Shown: positions 9,025 to 18,347 of the stretch, piece by piece
Numbering within the stretch: position 1 is the stretch's first letter
How the letters are laid out: each line of letters starts with the position of its first letter
Assembly: GCA_963789015.1 (NCBI GenBank)
Contig: CAWBIU010000001.1
Location: forward strand, 620,001 to 684,000
Source of the DNA: JAOPZW01 sp963789015
GTDB lineage: Bacteria; Actinomycetota; Thermoleophilia; Solirubrobacterales; Solirubrobacteraceae
Reading direction: 5' to 3'
Length of the DNA stretch: 64,000 bases
Notes under the pieces: generated by a model
The model's input: the letters and a program-made list of their open reading frames with translations, nothing else
Databases searched by the model: none
What the model was told of the DNA's origin: nothing
Program-made: the position numbers and the translations under genes

Positions 9025-9732
9025 GCCCGCGCGAACCGGTTCGATGACTTCGACGCGCGCGGCTGCGCACGGTCGACGTGCGCGACCGGCTACGGCGCCT
9101 GGCAGCCGACGTACGAGGAGACGGTGCAGGACGCGATGGCGTCGCGCTGCTCGACGAGCTGCGCGTGCCCGCCTGGGACGCCGTGCGGCGGGTCGCCGAC
9201 CTGGGCTGCGGAACCGGGCGCACCGCCGGCGTGGCTGCGCGCGCGCGGAGTCGCCGCCACGGCGGCGGGACGTCACGCCGGAGATGCTCGTGGCGGCCCG
9301 CGCGCGCGGCGCGCACGACCGGCTCGTCGAGGGCGACGTCGCCGAACCGGCCTGGCGCGAGGGCGCCTGACCTCGTCATCGCCTCGCTCGTCGCGAGCAC
9401 GCGCGACCTCGGGTCCTCTGACCGCGAGGCGCGCCGTATGGCCGAGCCCGGCGGGCTGCTCGTGCTCGTCGCCGTCCGACGCGCCTTCGATCATGGCCAG
9501 CGGGATGCCCACGCGCTTCGGCGGCGACGTCGGGCGAAGACGTCGCCATCGCCGCCCCCGTGCGCCTGATGGCGACCACGTCGACGCCGCGCTCGGCCCA
9601 CGGGTGGGCGCTGGCCGAGATGCGCGAGGGCCGCATCGAGATCGCGCTGGCATCGCCCTCAAGTCGAGTCGGGAACGGATGCGCCGCCCCGCGGTCTCCG
9701 CCGCCTTGGCGTGGCGGGCGCTCGGCTCAGAA
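9021..9732 (+). CDS. Class I SAM-dependent methyltransferase, multiply frameshifted
   Basis: Fragments in all three frames join into a typical small Rossmann methyltransferase: RFDDFDAR.., YGAWQPTYEETVQDAM, LLDELRVPAWDAVRRVADLG, motif I DLGCGTGRTA, VTPEMLVAARARGAHDRL, EGDVAEP, DLVIASLV, ARRMAEPGGLLVLVAV, MASGMPTRFGGDVGEDVAIA, GWALAEMREGRI, and a C-terminal VSAALAWR. At least six single-base shifts are needed over 700 bases, the worst density in the window. The start is inferred as the GTG at 9021, overlapping the upstream stop. The 3' end is approximate and meets the convergent DUF554 gene. The substrate is unknown. Confidence 0.55.
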
Positions 9733-10436
9733 CAGCGACGACGATCCCGACGAGCGCCGGCGCGAAGCACGAGCGCGGGCAGGAAGTTGCCGACCTTCAC
9801 GTCGGTGACGCCGAGCAGCTTGAGGCTGATCCCGATGATCAGCACGCCGCCCGCGCTCGTCAGCGCGGCGAGCGCCTCGCTGCCCTCGGCGAGGATCTCC
9901 TCGAACAGGCCGGCGGCGAGCGAGATGCCGCCCTGGACGACGAGGATCGTGATCGCCGCGAAGGCCACGCCCGGACCGAGCGACGCGGCGAGCGCGATCG
10001 AGGCGAAGCCGTCGAGCAGCGCCTTCGTGGCGAGCGCCTCGTAGTCGCCGGTCAGCCCGTCCTGGATCGCGCCGACGACGGTCAGCGGGCCGACGCAGAA
10101 CAGCAGGCTGGCGGTGAAGAACGCCTCGCTGACCGTCGAGTGCGCGGCGCCCGCGCGGCGCTGATCGCCTGCAGGCGGTCGCCGAGCGCGGCGACCCGCG
10201 CCTCGATGCCGAGCGCCTCGCCGACCAGCCCGCCGAGCAGGACGCCGCCGAGCACGTAGAGCGGGCTCGTGTCGCGCCAGGCGAGCGCCGAGGTCGACGC
10301 CGATCACGAGCGTCACGAGGCCGAGGCCCGCGAGCACGCGCTCCTGCATGCCCGTCGGGCAGGCGCGCGCCGACGAGCCATGCCGATCGAGCGTCCCGGC
10401 CAGCACCGTGGCGACGTTGATCAGCGTCCCGGTCAT
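9727..10436 (-). CDS. DUF554 family membrane protein, frameshifted
   Basis: The ATG at 10434-10436 starts TGTLINVATVLAGTL, the usual N-terminus of DUF554 (YdfK-like) proteins. After three shifts (about 10150-10375) the long frame gives SEAFFTASLLFCVGPLTVVG, AIQDGLTGDYEALATKALLD, GFASIALAASLGPGV, TILVVQGGISLAAGLFEEIL, SAGGVLIIGISLKLLGV and VGNFLPALVL. Six or seven hydrophobic helices are present. The role is unproven (putative transporter or channel). The C-terminal few residues are uncertain because of another shift near 9760. It is convergent with the methyltransferase and divergent from the glycosyltransferase. Confidence 0.65.
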
Positions 10437-10483
10437 CGGCCGGGCAGCATCGCACTCGAAGCGTCGCCACAATGCCGCGCGGC

Positions 10484-11470
10484 ATGTCGCGCACCGACGT
10501 CCTCATCGTCTCGCTCGGCTCGACGGCCGGCCTGCGCGCGGCCGACGCCGAGCTGGCGGCCTCGCTGCGAGCGCGCCGGCGCGAGCGTCGCGGTCGCCGC
10601 CGCCCGGGCGCCGCGCGAGGTGCGCACGTTCGCGCTCACCGACCTCGGCTGGGCGCTGCGCCGCGCGCGCCGCCGCGCGGGCCGGGATCGCCGAGCACGA
10701 CCCGCGCGCGATCGTCTACTCGACGACGACCGCCGCGCTGCTGTGGCCGCGCCCGGGCGCGATCCGCTACGACGCGCCCGCGGCGGCCAACCGCCCCGGC
10801 CGCCACGGGGTCTGGCAGCGCCCGCTCGAGCGCCGGCGCCTGGCGCGAGGCGCCGCTGCTGCTGCCGTGGGCGGAGGGACGCTGCGCCGAGACGCCCGCG
10901 CCGCACGCGCGCGGCGCTCGTCGTGCCGATGCCCGTCGAGCCGTCGGGCCCGGCGGCGCCGCCGAGCGCGACATCGCCGCGATGACCTACGGCGCCAACC
11001 CGCACAAGAAGGGCCTGGACCGGGTCCTCGGCGCGTGGGTCTCGGCGCGCCGCGAAGGCGAGGAGCTGGTCGTCGCCGGCACCGACCATGTCGCCCGCCG
11101 CGCCCGGGGTGCGCGCCGCCGGGCGCCTGCCGCCGGCCGCCTACCGCGCGCTGCTGCGCCGCGCTCGCGTGTTCGTCACCGCGCCGCGGCGCGAGGACTA
11201 CGGCATCGCCCAGCTCGAGGCGCTCGCCGACGGCTGCGTGCTCGTCACGACGGCGGCGCCGGGCCCGTACGCCGCGCTGCCGCTCGCGCGCGCGCTCGAT
11301 CCGCGCCTCGTCGGCGACGACCTCGCCGCGCGCGCTGCGCGCGGCGCTCGACGACCCGCTGCCCGGCTACGCCGAGCGCGCCCGCGCTGCCGTCGCGCCG
11401 TTCGGCCGCGACGCCGTCGACCGCGTCGTGGCCGAGCGCGCTCCTGCCCGCGCTGCTGACCGGCACCTGA
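10484..11470 (+). CDS. Glycosyltransferase (GT4-like), frameshifted
   Basis: The ATG at 10484 begins SRTDVLIVSLGSTAGLRAAD. In alternating frames one reads GASVAVAAARAPREVRTFAL, AIVYSTTTAALLWPRPGAIR, NRPGRHGVWQRPLERRRL, TYGANPHKKGLDRVLGAWV, EELVVAGTDHV, then PPAAYRALLRRARVFVTAPR, REDYGIAQLEALADGCVLVT and LPGYAERARAAVAPF. The order (N-terminal half, a repeated small N-terminal Rossmann, then the EDYGIAQLEALADG motif) is that of GT-B family 4 glycosyltransferases, where the E..E pair binds the sugar nucleotide. Indels cancel so that both ends share one open frame. It faces polX tail to tail. Acceptor and donor cannot be told. Confidence 0.6.
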   Translation: MSRTDVLIVSLGSTAGLRAADAELAASLRARRRERRGRRRPGAARGAHVRAHRPRLGAAPRAPPRGPGSPSTTRARSSTRRRPPRCCGRARARSATTRPRRPTAPAATGSGSARSSAGAWREAPLLLPWAEGRCAETPAPHARGARRADARRAVGPGGAAERDIAAMTYGANPHKKGLDRVLGAWVSARREGEELVVAGTDHVARRARGARRRAPAAGRLPRAAAPRSRVRHRAAARGLRHRPARGARRRLRARHDGGAGPVRRAAARARARSAPRRRRPRRARCARRSTTRCPATPSAPALPSRRSAATPSTASWPSALLPALLTGT

Positions 11471-11499
11471 CGTCCTCACCGACGGCGCGCGACCGACGC

Positions 11500-13247
11500 T
11501 CAGCGCCGCGCGGCTTGCGCAGGGCCACGAACTCGTCGCACGGCAGCGTGTTGGCCACGTCGGCCGGCGTCAGCCAGGCGCGGCGCGCGGTGGCGACGCC
11601 CCAGCGCGTGTTGCCCAGCGTCTCGGCGCCGTGCGCGTCGGAGTTGATCAGGATCCGCACGCCGGCCTGCGCGGCGGCGCGGGCGTGGACGTCGTCGAGG
11701 TCGCGGCGGTCGGGGGCCGAGTTGATCTCGATCATCGTCCCGGTGCGCGCGGCGGCCTCGATCACGCGGTCCATGTCGAGGGCGTAGGGCTTGCGGCGCT
11801 CGATCTTGCGGCCCGTCGGGTGGCCGATGGCGTCGACGAGCGGATGCTCGATGGCGGCGACCATCCGGTCGGTCATCGCGCGTCGCGTCGATCCCGAACG
11901 AGGTGTGCACGGAGGCGATCACCCAGTCGAGCTCGGCGAGCAGGTCGTCGTCGTAGTCGGGGCGGCCGTCGAGGCCGATGTTCGTCTCCGTGCCGATGAG
12001 CACGCGCGATGCCCTCGGTCTCGGCGTCGATCTCGCGGACGCGCTCGATCTGGCGGCGCAGCGCGTCGGGCGTCGACGTGGTTGCCGAAGCCGTGCGTGG
12101 CCGAGTGGTCGGTGATGGCGATGTACTGCAGGCCGCGGTCGCGCGCCGCGCGCGACCATCTCCTCGATCGTGTTGCGCCCGTCGGAGGCGACCGTGTGCA
12201 TGTGCAGGTCGCCGCGCAGGTCGCCCTGCTCGACGAGCGCGGGCACATCGCCGTCGCGCAGCGCCAGCTCGCCGCGGTCCTCGCGCAGCTCGGGCGGGAT
12301 CCACGGCAGCCCGAGCCGCTCGTAGACCTCCTCCTCGGTCGCGCAGCGGTGCGTCTCGCCGGTCGGCGTCGTCGAGGATGCCGTACTCGGAGACGTGCAG
12401 CCCGCGGCGCACGGCCGCCTCGCGCAGCGCCATGTTGTGCGCCTTGGAGCCGGTGAGGTGCTGCAGCACGTTGCCGAACTGGTCGGGCTCGACGACGCGC
12501 AGGTCGATCGACAGGCCGGTGTGCGTGCGCGCCCGCGCGGCGTTGTCGCCGCCCGACGAGGACGCCTCGAGCAGATCGATGGCGGCGAAGGCGTCCAGCA
12601 GGGCCTTCGGGTCCGAGGCGGTGGCGACGATGTCGAGGTCCTTGACCGAGTCGACCATGCGCCGCGCCGAGCCGGCCAGCTCGACGCGCTCGGCGGCGGG
12701 ATGGGCGCGCAGCGCCTCGACGACCGCGTCGCCGACCTGCAGCGCCCTGTTGAGCAGCGTGCGCTCGGGCGGCGTCTCGGCGACGCCGGCTGGCGAAGGC
12801 CGCGAGCACGGACTCCTCGAACTTCTGGCCGAAGCCGCGCACGTCGCGCAGCTGCTCGCTCTCGGCCGCCTCGCGCAGGGCGTCGAGCGAGTCGATCCCG
12901 AGCTCGTCGTAGAGCTTTCGCGCCCGCTTGGGGCCGAGCCCGGGCAGCCGGGTGATGTCGATGAGGCCGGGCGGGAACTTCTCGCGCAGCTTCTCGGCCG
13001 CCGGGATGGAGCCCGTGTCCAGCAGCGCGACGATCTTCTCCTCGAGCGTGCGCCCGACGCCGGGCAGGGTCGTGACCTTGCCCTCGCGCGTGAGCGCGGC
13101 CACGGAGCGCGGCGCCTCGCGCACCGACTTGGCCGCGTTGCGGTAGGCGAGCACGCGGTGCACGACGGCGCCGTCGAGCTCGTAGAGGTCGGCGAGCTCG
13201 TCGAAGAGCGCGGCGATGGTGGCGTTCGGAGGATCGGGCGTCGGCAT
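11500..13247 (-). CDS. polX: DNA polymerase/3'-5' exonuclease PolX, frameshifted
   Basis: Family X DNA polymerase with a C-terminal PHP domain. The first 175 residues read cleanly: helix-hairpin-helix modules (TLPGVGRTLEEKIVALL, LPGLGPKRARKLYDELG, VRGFGQKFEESVL). The nucleotidyltransferase core GSARRMVDSVKDLDIV supplies the metal-binding aspartates. The PHP part shows GDLHMHTVASDGRNTIEEMV, YIAITDHSATHGFGNHV, GTETNIGLDG, WVIASVHTSFG, HPTGRKIERRKPY, MIEINSAPDRRDLDD and ILINSDAHGAE. About six shifts (near 12790, 12360, 12150, 12075, 12007 and 11878) interrupt it. PolX acts in base excision and gap repair. The start ATG at 13245-13247 is assumed. The stop at 11500-11502 requires one last shift. 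Confidence 0.75.
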
Positions 13248-13283
13248 CTGCGGCGAGGGTCGAGGCTAGGGTACGCCGCTCCC

Positions 13284-14072
13284 GTGACCGGCCTCCCGTG
13301 GCTCATCCTGCCGACCTACGACGAGGCCGACAACCTCGAGCCGGTCGTCCGTGCCGCCCACGAGCACCTCGCGGCGGCCGCGCCCGGCGGCTTCCGGATC
13401 CTGGTCGTCGACGACGACTCGCCCGACGGCACGGGCCGGATCGCCGACCGCCTGGCCGCCGCGCTCGACGAGGTCGAGGTGCTGCACCGCCCGCGGCGCG
13501 AGGGGCTCGGCCCGGCCTACCTGGCGGGCTTCGCGCGCGCGCTCGAGGCGGGCGCGAGCGCCGTCCTCGAGATGGACGCCGACCTCTCGCACGACCCGGC
13601 CGACCTCCCGCGCCTGCTCGGCGCGGTGCGCGACGGGGCCGACCTCGCGCTCGGCTCGCGCTACGTGCCCGGCGGCGGCGTCGCCGACTGGGGCATCCCG
13701 CGCCGGGCGATCAGCCGCGGCGGGTCGTGGTACGCGCGCCACGTGCTCGGCGTCGGCGTGCGCGACCTCACCGGCGGCTTCAAGTGCTACCGCGCCGAGG
13801 TGCTCGAGGCGATCGACCTGCCCACCGTCCGCTCGCACGGCTACGCGTTCCAGGTCGAGCTGACCTTCCGCGCCGTGTGCGCGGGCTTCACCGTCGTCGA
13901 GGTGCCGATCATCTTCCGCGACCGCCGGCGTGGGCGCTCGAAGATGTCGTGGCGGATCGCGCTCGAGGCGATCTGGCTCGTGCCCTCGCTGCGCGAGCGG
14001 GCGCGCTCCGTCCGCGGTCGCGCCCGCGAGGCTCAAGCCGCGGCCGCCACACGCCGAAGCCATGAGGGATGA
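13284..14072 (+). CDS. Polyprenol monophosphomannose synthase (DPM1-like GT2)
   Basis: 262 residues, a GT2 glycosyltransferase that moves mannose (or a related sugar) from a nucleotide sugar to polyprenyl phosphate at the inner membrane face. Motifs: LILPTYDEADNLEPVV (N-terminus), VVDDDSPDGTGRIAD, the metal-binding DxD in LEMDADLSHDP (Asp98/Asp100), GSRYVPGGG, LTGGFKCYRAEVL, GYAFQVELTFRA and VPIIFRDRRRGRSKMS. No C-terminal membrane domain, as in Ppm1/DPM1 catalytic subunits. A GTG start at 13284 is chosen because TAGGGT lies at 13267-13272. Its stop overlaps the start of the next gene (ATGA), so the two form an operon. The frame is intact. Confidence 0.88.
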   Translation: MTGLPWLILPTYDEADNLEPVVRAAHEHLAAAAPGGFRILVVDDDSPDGTGRIADRLAAALDEVEVLHRPRREGLGPAYLAGFARALEAGASAVLEMDADLSHDPADLPRLLGAVRDGADLALGSRYVPGGGVADWGIPRRAISRGGSWYARHVLGVGVRDLTGGFKCYRAEVLEAIDLPTVRSHGYAFQVELTFRAVCAGFTVVEVPIIFRDRRRGRSKMSWRIALEAIWLVPSLRERARSVRGRAREAQAAAATRRSHEG

Positions 14073-14773
14073 GGTCCAGTGAGCTCGCTCTCGTCCAGGG
14101 CATCGACGTCACGCGCGCCACGCTGCGCCGCTGGAACGCCGCGCCGTCGCGCGCGGTCGTCCCGTGGGTGCTCGGCTCGCTGGGCATCGCCCTGGCGCTG
14201 CTGGCCGGCGTCTGGCTGATCGCCCGTCTCGTCACACCGGACTCCCCGCGGCTGCTGCTGCCCGGCCTCAACCAGCCAGGCGGCCTGGAGGCCGTCGGCC
14301 AGGTCATCTTCCGCAACGCGCTCGTGCTCACGCTGCACGCGATGGCATGCGTGGCCGGCTTCATCGCCCGCAGCTCGCTGCCGCTGCAGGCCGAGCAGCA
14401 CCGCGGCGTGTCGCGCTGGATCCACGACCACGCCGGCTCGGCCGCCGTCGCCTTCGTCGGCGCGGCCACGCTCTTCTCGCTCGCCACCCAGGCATACGTG
14501 CTCGGCAGCACGGCGTCGACGCTGTCCAACCAGCTCGCCATCTCGCCCGCCCTGCTGCTCCTCACGCTGCTGCCCCACGCGCTGCCCGAGCTCGTCGCGC
14601 TGTTCCTCCCGCTCGCCGCCTGGCTGGTGGCCAGCCGTCGCGGCCGCTGGGACGAGCTGCTCGCCGCGACGATCGCGACCACGCTGCTCGCCGTCCCCGT
14701 CGTGCTGCTGGCGGCGAACGTCGAGGTCTTCGTCTGGCCGCACCTGCTGCGCGCCGTCTCGCCCGTCGTCTGA
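14069..14773 (+). CDS. SpoIIM-like (stage II sporulation protein M family) membrane protein
   Basis: 234 residues with about five hydrophobic segments: WVLGSLGIALALLAGVWLIA, NALVLTLHAMACVAGFIA, AAVAFVGAATLFSLATQAYV, PALLLLTLLPHALPELVALF and LLAVPVVLLAANVEVFVWPH. The LLPHALPELVALFLPLAAW sequence and general layout fit the SpoIIM/DUF95 family, common in non-sporulating actinobacteria where its function is not known. The ATG overlaps the stop of the mannosyltransferase gene (ATGA), so translation is probably coupled. There is no other evidence for sporulation genes here. Confidence 0.65.
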   Translation: MRSSELALVQGIDVTRATLRRWNAAPSRAVVPWVLGSLGIALALLAGVWLIARLVTPDSPRLLLPGLNQPGGLEAVGQVIFRNALVLTLHAMACVAGFIARSSLPLQAEQHRGVSRWIHDHAGSAAVAFVGAATLFSLATQAYVLGSTASTLSNQLAISPALLLLTLLPHALPELVALFLPLAAWLVASRRGRWDELLAATIATTLLAVPVVLLAANVEVFVWPHLLRAVSPVV

Positions 14774-14797
14774 CGTTCACGAGGGCGCCGTCGCGGG

Positions 14798-14816
14798 CAC
14801 TACACTTTGTATAGTG
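14798..14816 (+). promoter_or_regulatory. Thioredoxin promoter with dyad over the -10 box
   Basis: CACTA (14798-14802) and TAGTG (14812-14816) are inverted repeats 9 bases apart. They enclose TATAGT (14810-14815), one of the few near-consensus -10 hexamers in the window. Transcription would start about 30 bases before the ATG. The dyad could be an operator for a redox or stress regulator (inference). Confidence 0.55.
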
Positions 14817-14852
14817 ATACCGCAGAACCTTCGCAACGCAAGAGGAGCACCA

Positions 14853-15182
14853 ATGGCAGAAAGCCTGACCCACGTGACGGACAGCAATTTCCAGGCCGAG
14901 GTCCTCGAGTCGGAGACTCCCGTGCTCGTCGACTTCTGGGCTCCCTGGTGCGGTCCGTGCCGGCTGGTCGCCCCGGTGCTCGAGGAGATCGCGTCCGAGC
15001 GTGACGATCTGCGCATCGTCAAGCTCAACGTGGACGAGAACCAGCAGACGGCAGCTGCCTTCGAGGTGCTGTCGATCCCCACGATGATCCTCTTCAAGCA
15101 CGGCCAGGTGGCCAAGAAGCTCATCGGCGCGCAGCCCAAGCGCAAGCTCGAGTCCGAGCTCGAGCCCGTCCTCACCGCCTAG
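14853..15182 (+). CDS. trxA: Thioredoxin
   Basis: 109 residues, the standard thioredoxin length. The active site WAPWCGPC has the catalytic Cys33 and Cys36. Other conserved features are the buried Asp in LVDFWAPW, LNVDENQQTAAAFEVLSIPT with the cis-proline, and the final FKHGQVAKKLIGAQPK. It reduces protein disulfides in the cytosol with thioredoxin reductase (not in this window). The ATG has an AGAGGAG Shine-Dalgarno six bases upstream, unlike the many leaderless genes here. It ends seven bases from the convergent ileS stop. Confidence 0.97.
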   Translation: MAESLTHVTDSNFQAEVLESETPVLVDFWAPWCGPCRLVAPVLEEIASERDDLRIVKLNVDENQQTAAAFEVLSIPTMILFKHGQVAKKLIGAQPKRKLESELEPVLTA

Positions 15183-15189
15183 CCCAGCG

Positions 15190-18100
15190 CTAGGCGTCCG
15201 CGCGCGCCACAGCGATCCGCAGCTCGCGACCCTCGATGGTCGCGGGCTGCCCGGCGCCGTTGTCCAGGTACTCCACGCGCGTGGCCAGCGTCTCGCCGGT
15301 CACGTAGGGCTCGTGCGCGCGCGCCGCGGCGAGCAGCACGTCGTCGCCGCCGAGCGTCAGCGCGATGCGGTCCTCGACGGCCAGCCCGGCCGCCTTGCGC
15401 GCGTTCTGGATGGCATGGACGACCTCGCGCGCGAGACCCTCGCGGCGCAGGTCGTCGTCGAGCGCGAGCTCCAGCGCCACGGCGTGCGAGCCCTCGCGCT
15501 CGAGCTGGTAGCCCTCGAGCGGTCGCATGGCCAGCACCACGTCCTCGGGGCCGAGATCGTGGTCATGGCCGTTGACGGCGATGCCGATCCTCCCGCCCTC
15601 GCGCACGACACGCGCGACGTGGTCGGGGTCCAGGCCGGCCACGGCGAGCGCGACCTTGGGCATCACCTTGCCGAAGCGCGGGCCGAGCGTGCGGAAGTTC
15701 GGCTTGACCTCGTAGGAGCCGAGCTCGTCGGCGCGCTCGACGAAGCGCAGCGTCTTGACGTTGAGCTCCTCGCGGACGACCGCCGACAGGCGCTCGATCG
15801 CCGCGCGCTCAGCGCCGTCGGCCACGACGACGGCCTCGTGCAGCGGCTGGCGCAGCTTGACCTTGGCCGCCGCGCGCGCCGACAGCCCGAGGCGCACGGT
15901 CTCGCGCGCGACGGTCATCGCCGCCTCGAGGTCGAGGTCGCGCGCTTCCGGCTCGGGCCAGTCGGTCAGATGGACGCTGGGCAGCGTGCCGTCGAGGTTG
16001 TCGTAGATCTCGTCGGCCACGAACGGCGTGAACGGGGCGAGCAGCTGTGAGACGGTCACGAGCGCGTGCTCGAGCGTCTCGAACGCCGCCCGGTCGCCCT
16101 CCCAGAAGCGCCGTCGCGAGCGCCGCACGTACCAGTTGGACAGGTCCTCGTCCACGAACGCGGCGATCGCTCGCCCGGCCGTGGTGGCGTCGAAGGCCTC
16201 CAGCCCGGCCGTGACCTCCTCGACGAGCCCGGCCAGGCGTGAGCGCAGCCAGCGGTCGAGGTCGGTCGGCTCGCCGTCGCGCTCGGGCCGGTAGGTCGTC
16301 AGGAACGCGTACGTGTTCCACAGGCGGCGCAGGAACAGACGGTCGCTCTCGCCGATCGTGTCGACGTTGAAGCGGTAGCCGTCCCACGGCTGCTTGGAGG
16401 TGAAGAAGTACCAGCGGAAGGCGTCGGCGCCGAAGCGGTCGATGACGTCCCAGGGCACGACGATGTTGCCCTTGGACTTCGACATCTTCTGGCCCTCTTC
16501 GTCGAGGATCAGCCCCAGGCAGACGACGCTCTCGTACGACGAGCGCCCGAAGAGCAGCGTCGACACGGCCAGCAGCGAGTAGAACCAGCCGCGCGTCTGA
16601 TCCAGCGCCTCGCAGATGAACTGGGCCGGGAAGCGCTCCTGGAAGCGGTCCTCGTTCTCGTGCGGCGCGTGCCACTGCGCGAACGGCATCGAGCCCGAGT
16701 CGAACCACACGTCGATGACCTCGGGCACGCGCGTCATCGTGCGATCGCACTGCGGGCACGGGAACGTCACCTCGTCGACGTACGGACGGTGCGGGTCCTC
16801 GAGGCGCACGCCGCTGAGCTCCTCGAGCTCGTCGAAGGAGCCGATCACGTGCGTGTGGTCGCTCTCGCAGCGCCACACCGGCAGCGGCGTGCCCCAGTAG
16901 CGCTCGCGCGACAGCGCCCAGTCGACGTTGTTGGACAGCCAGTCGCCCATGCGCCCGTGCTTGATGTGCTCCGGGTGCCAGTCGACCGACTCGTTCGCCG
17001 CGAGCAGGTCGGCGCGCAGCTTCGACGTGGCGATGTACCAGGACGGCTTCGCGTAGTAGATGAGCGGCGTCCCGCAGCGCCAGCAGTGCGGGTAGGAGTG
17101 CTCGTACTCCTCGGCGCGCAGCAGGCGCCCGCGGCGGCGCAGGTCCTCGATGAGGTCGGGGTCCGCGTCCTTGACCCAGCGCCCGGCGTACGGGCCGATG
17201 CGCTCGTCGTAGGTGCCGTCCAGGCGCACGGGGTTGACGACCTCCAGTCCGTACTGCTGGGCGAGGCGGAAGTCGTCCTCGCCGAAGGCGATCGCCGTGT
17301 GCACGAGGCCCGTGCCCTCGTCGGCGGTGACGAAGTCGCCGAGCAGGACGGTGTGGCCGCGCTCGCCGTAGGCGCTCGCCGGCAGGTAGGGGAACGGCGG
17401 CTCGTAGCGCACGCCATCCATCGCCGCGCCCGGGAAGCGGTCGAGGATGCGCACGTCGCCGGAGTCGCCGAGGACGCGCTCGACGAGTGCCTCGGCGACG
17501 ACCACCGGACGCTCGAGCGGGCCCGGCTTGGCGCGCACGTAGGTCAGCTCGGGGTCGACGGCGACGGCGGCGTTGGAGACGAGCGTCCACGGCGTCGTCG
17601 TCCACACGATGAGCTCGTCGCCGCGCTGCAGCGGGCCGCCGTCCTCGGCGACCGGAAGGCGGACGTAGACGCTGGGGTCGACGACGTCGCGGTAGCCGAG
17701 CGCGAGCTCGTGCGAGCTCAGCGCCGTGCCGCAGCGCGGGCAGTAGGGAACGACCTTGTGGCCCTCGTAGAGGAGGTCCTTGTCGGCGATCCGGCGCAGC
17801 GCCCACCAGACCGACTCGATGTAGTCGGGGTCGAGCGTGCGGTAGGCGTCGTCGAGATCGAGCCAGAAGCCGATCCGCTCCGTCAGCGCGTTCCAGTCCT
17901 CGAGGAACTCGAACACCGACGCGCGGCAGCGCGCGTTGAACTCGGCGATGCCGTAGGCCTCGATCTCCTCCTTGGACTGGATCCCGAGCTGCTGCTCGAC
18001 GGCGATCTCGACGGGCAGCCCGTGACAGTCCCAGCCGCCCTTGCGCTCGACGAGGTGGCCGCGCATCGTCTTGAAGCGCGGGTAGATGTCCTTGAAGACG

Positions 18101-18288
18101 CGCGCGAGGACGTGGTGCGAGCCCGGCCGGCCGTTGGCCGTCGGCGGTCCCTCGTAGAACACCCATGGCTCGGCGCCGGCCCGGCGGCGCAGGGACTCGC
18201 GGAAGACGTCGCGCTCGCGCCAGCGCTCGAGCACCTGCTGCTCGAGGTCGGGGAACGACTGGGCGGAGTCGACCGGACGGCGCGCCAT
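15190..18288 (-). CDS. ileS: Isoleucyl-tRNA synthetase, type 2 (eukaryote-like)
   Basis: 1032 residues, intact. Charges tRNA-Ile with isoleucine and edits misactivated valine. The class I HIGH equivalent is GRPGSHHVLARVFKD (GSHH at 56-59); the KMSKS loop is EEGQKMSKSKGN near residue 604. CP1 editing domain, DVWFDSGSMPFAQWH, and Cys pairs CPRC (about 185), CWRC (about 405) and CPQC (about 515) are present. The GSHH form and the C-terminal architecture match the type 2 (mupirocin-tolerant, eukaryote-like) subgroup common in actinobacteria. The ATG is seven bases from a near-consensus -10 TACAAT (18296-18301), suggesting a leaderless transcript; no T-box leader is possible in that space. Confidence 0.97.
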   Translation of the reverse strand: MARRPVDSAQSFPDLEQQVLERWRERDVFRESLRRRAGAEPWVFYEGPPTANGRPGSHHVLARVFKDIYPRFKTMRGHLVERKGGWDCHGLPVEIAVEQQLGIQSKEEIEAYGIAEFNARCRASVFEFLEDWNALTERIGFWLDLDDAYRTLDPDYIESVWWALRRIADKDLLYEGHKVVPYCPRCGTALSSHELALGYRDVVDPSVYVRLPVAEDGGPLQRGDELIVWTTTPWTLVSNAAVAVDPELTYVRAKPGPLERPVVVAEALVERVLGDSGDVRILDRFPGAAMDGVRYEPPFPYLPASAYGERGHTVLLGDFVTADEGTGLVHTAIAFGEDDFRLAQQYGLEVVNPVRLDGTYDERIGPYAGRWVKDADPDLIEDLRRRGRLLRAEEYEHSYPHCWRCGTPLIYYAKPSWYIATSKLRADLLAANESVDWHPEHIKHGRMGDWLSNNVDWALSRERYWGTPLPVWRCESDHTHVIGSFDELEELSGVRLEDPHRPYVDEVTFPCPQCDRTMTRVPEVIDVWFDSGSMPFAQWHAPHENEDRFQERFPAQFICEALDQTRGWFYSLLAVSTLLFGRSSYESVVCLGLILDEEGQKMSKSKGNIVVPWDVIDRFGADAFRWYFFTSKQPWDGYRFNVDTIGESDRLFLRRLWNTYAFLTTYRPERDGEPTDLDRWLRSRLAGLVEEVTAGLEAFDATTAGRAIAAFVDEDLSNWYVRRSRRRFWEGDRAAFETLEHALVTVSQLLAPFTPFVADEIYDNLDGTLPSVHLTDWPEPEARDLDLEAAMTVARETVRLGLSARAAAKVKLRQPLHEAVVVADGAERAAIERLSAVVREELNVKTLRFVERADELGSYEVKPNFRTLGPRFGKVMPKVALAVAGLDPDHVARVVREGGRIGIAVNGHDHDLGPEDVVLAMRPLEGYQLEREGSHAVALELALDDDLRREGLAREVVHAIQNARKAAGLAVEDRIALTLGGDDVLLAAARAHEPYVTGETLATRVEYLDNGAGQPATIEGRELRIAVARADA

Positions 18289-18295
18289 CGAATCG

Positions 18296-18301
18296 ATTGT
18301 A
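18296..18301 (-). promoter_or_regulatory. Leaderless -10 box of ileS (TACAAT)
   Basis: TACAAT on the minus strand is exactly seven bases before the ileS ATG. It is the best-conserved example of the start-proximal TANNNT boxes seen at about half of the promoters in this window. Confidence 0.65.
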
Positions 18302-18347
18302 TGAGGGCGGTCGCAACCTCCCCGTCCGTGGGTACGTTCCCGGCCTG

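Noticed and set aside
14069..14773. SpoIIM and SpoIID-like genes as signs of sporulation
   Set aside because: Both families are common in non-sporulating actinobacteria and no other sporulation genes are present.
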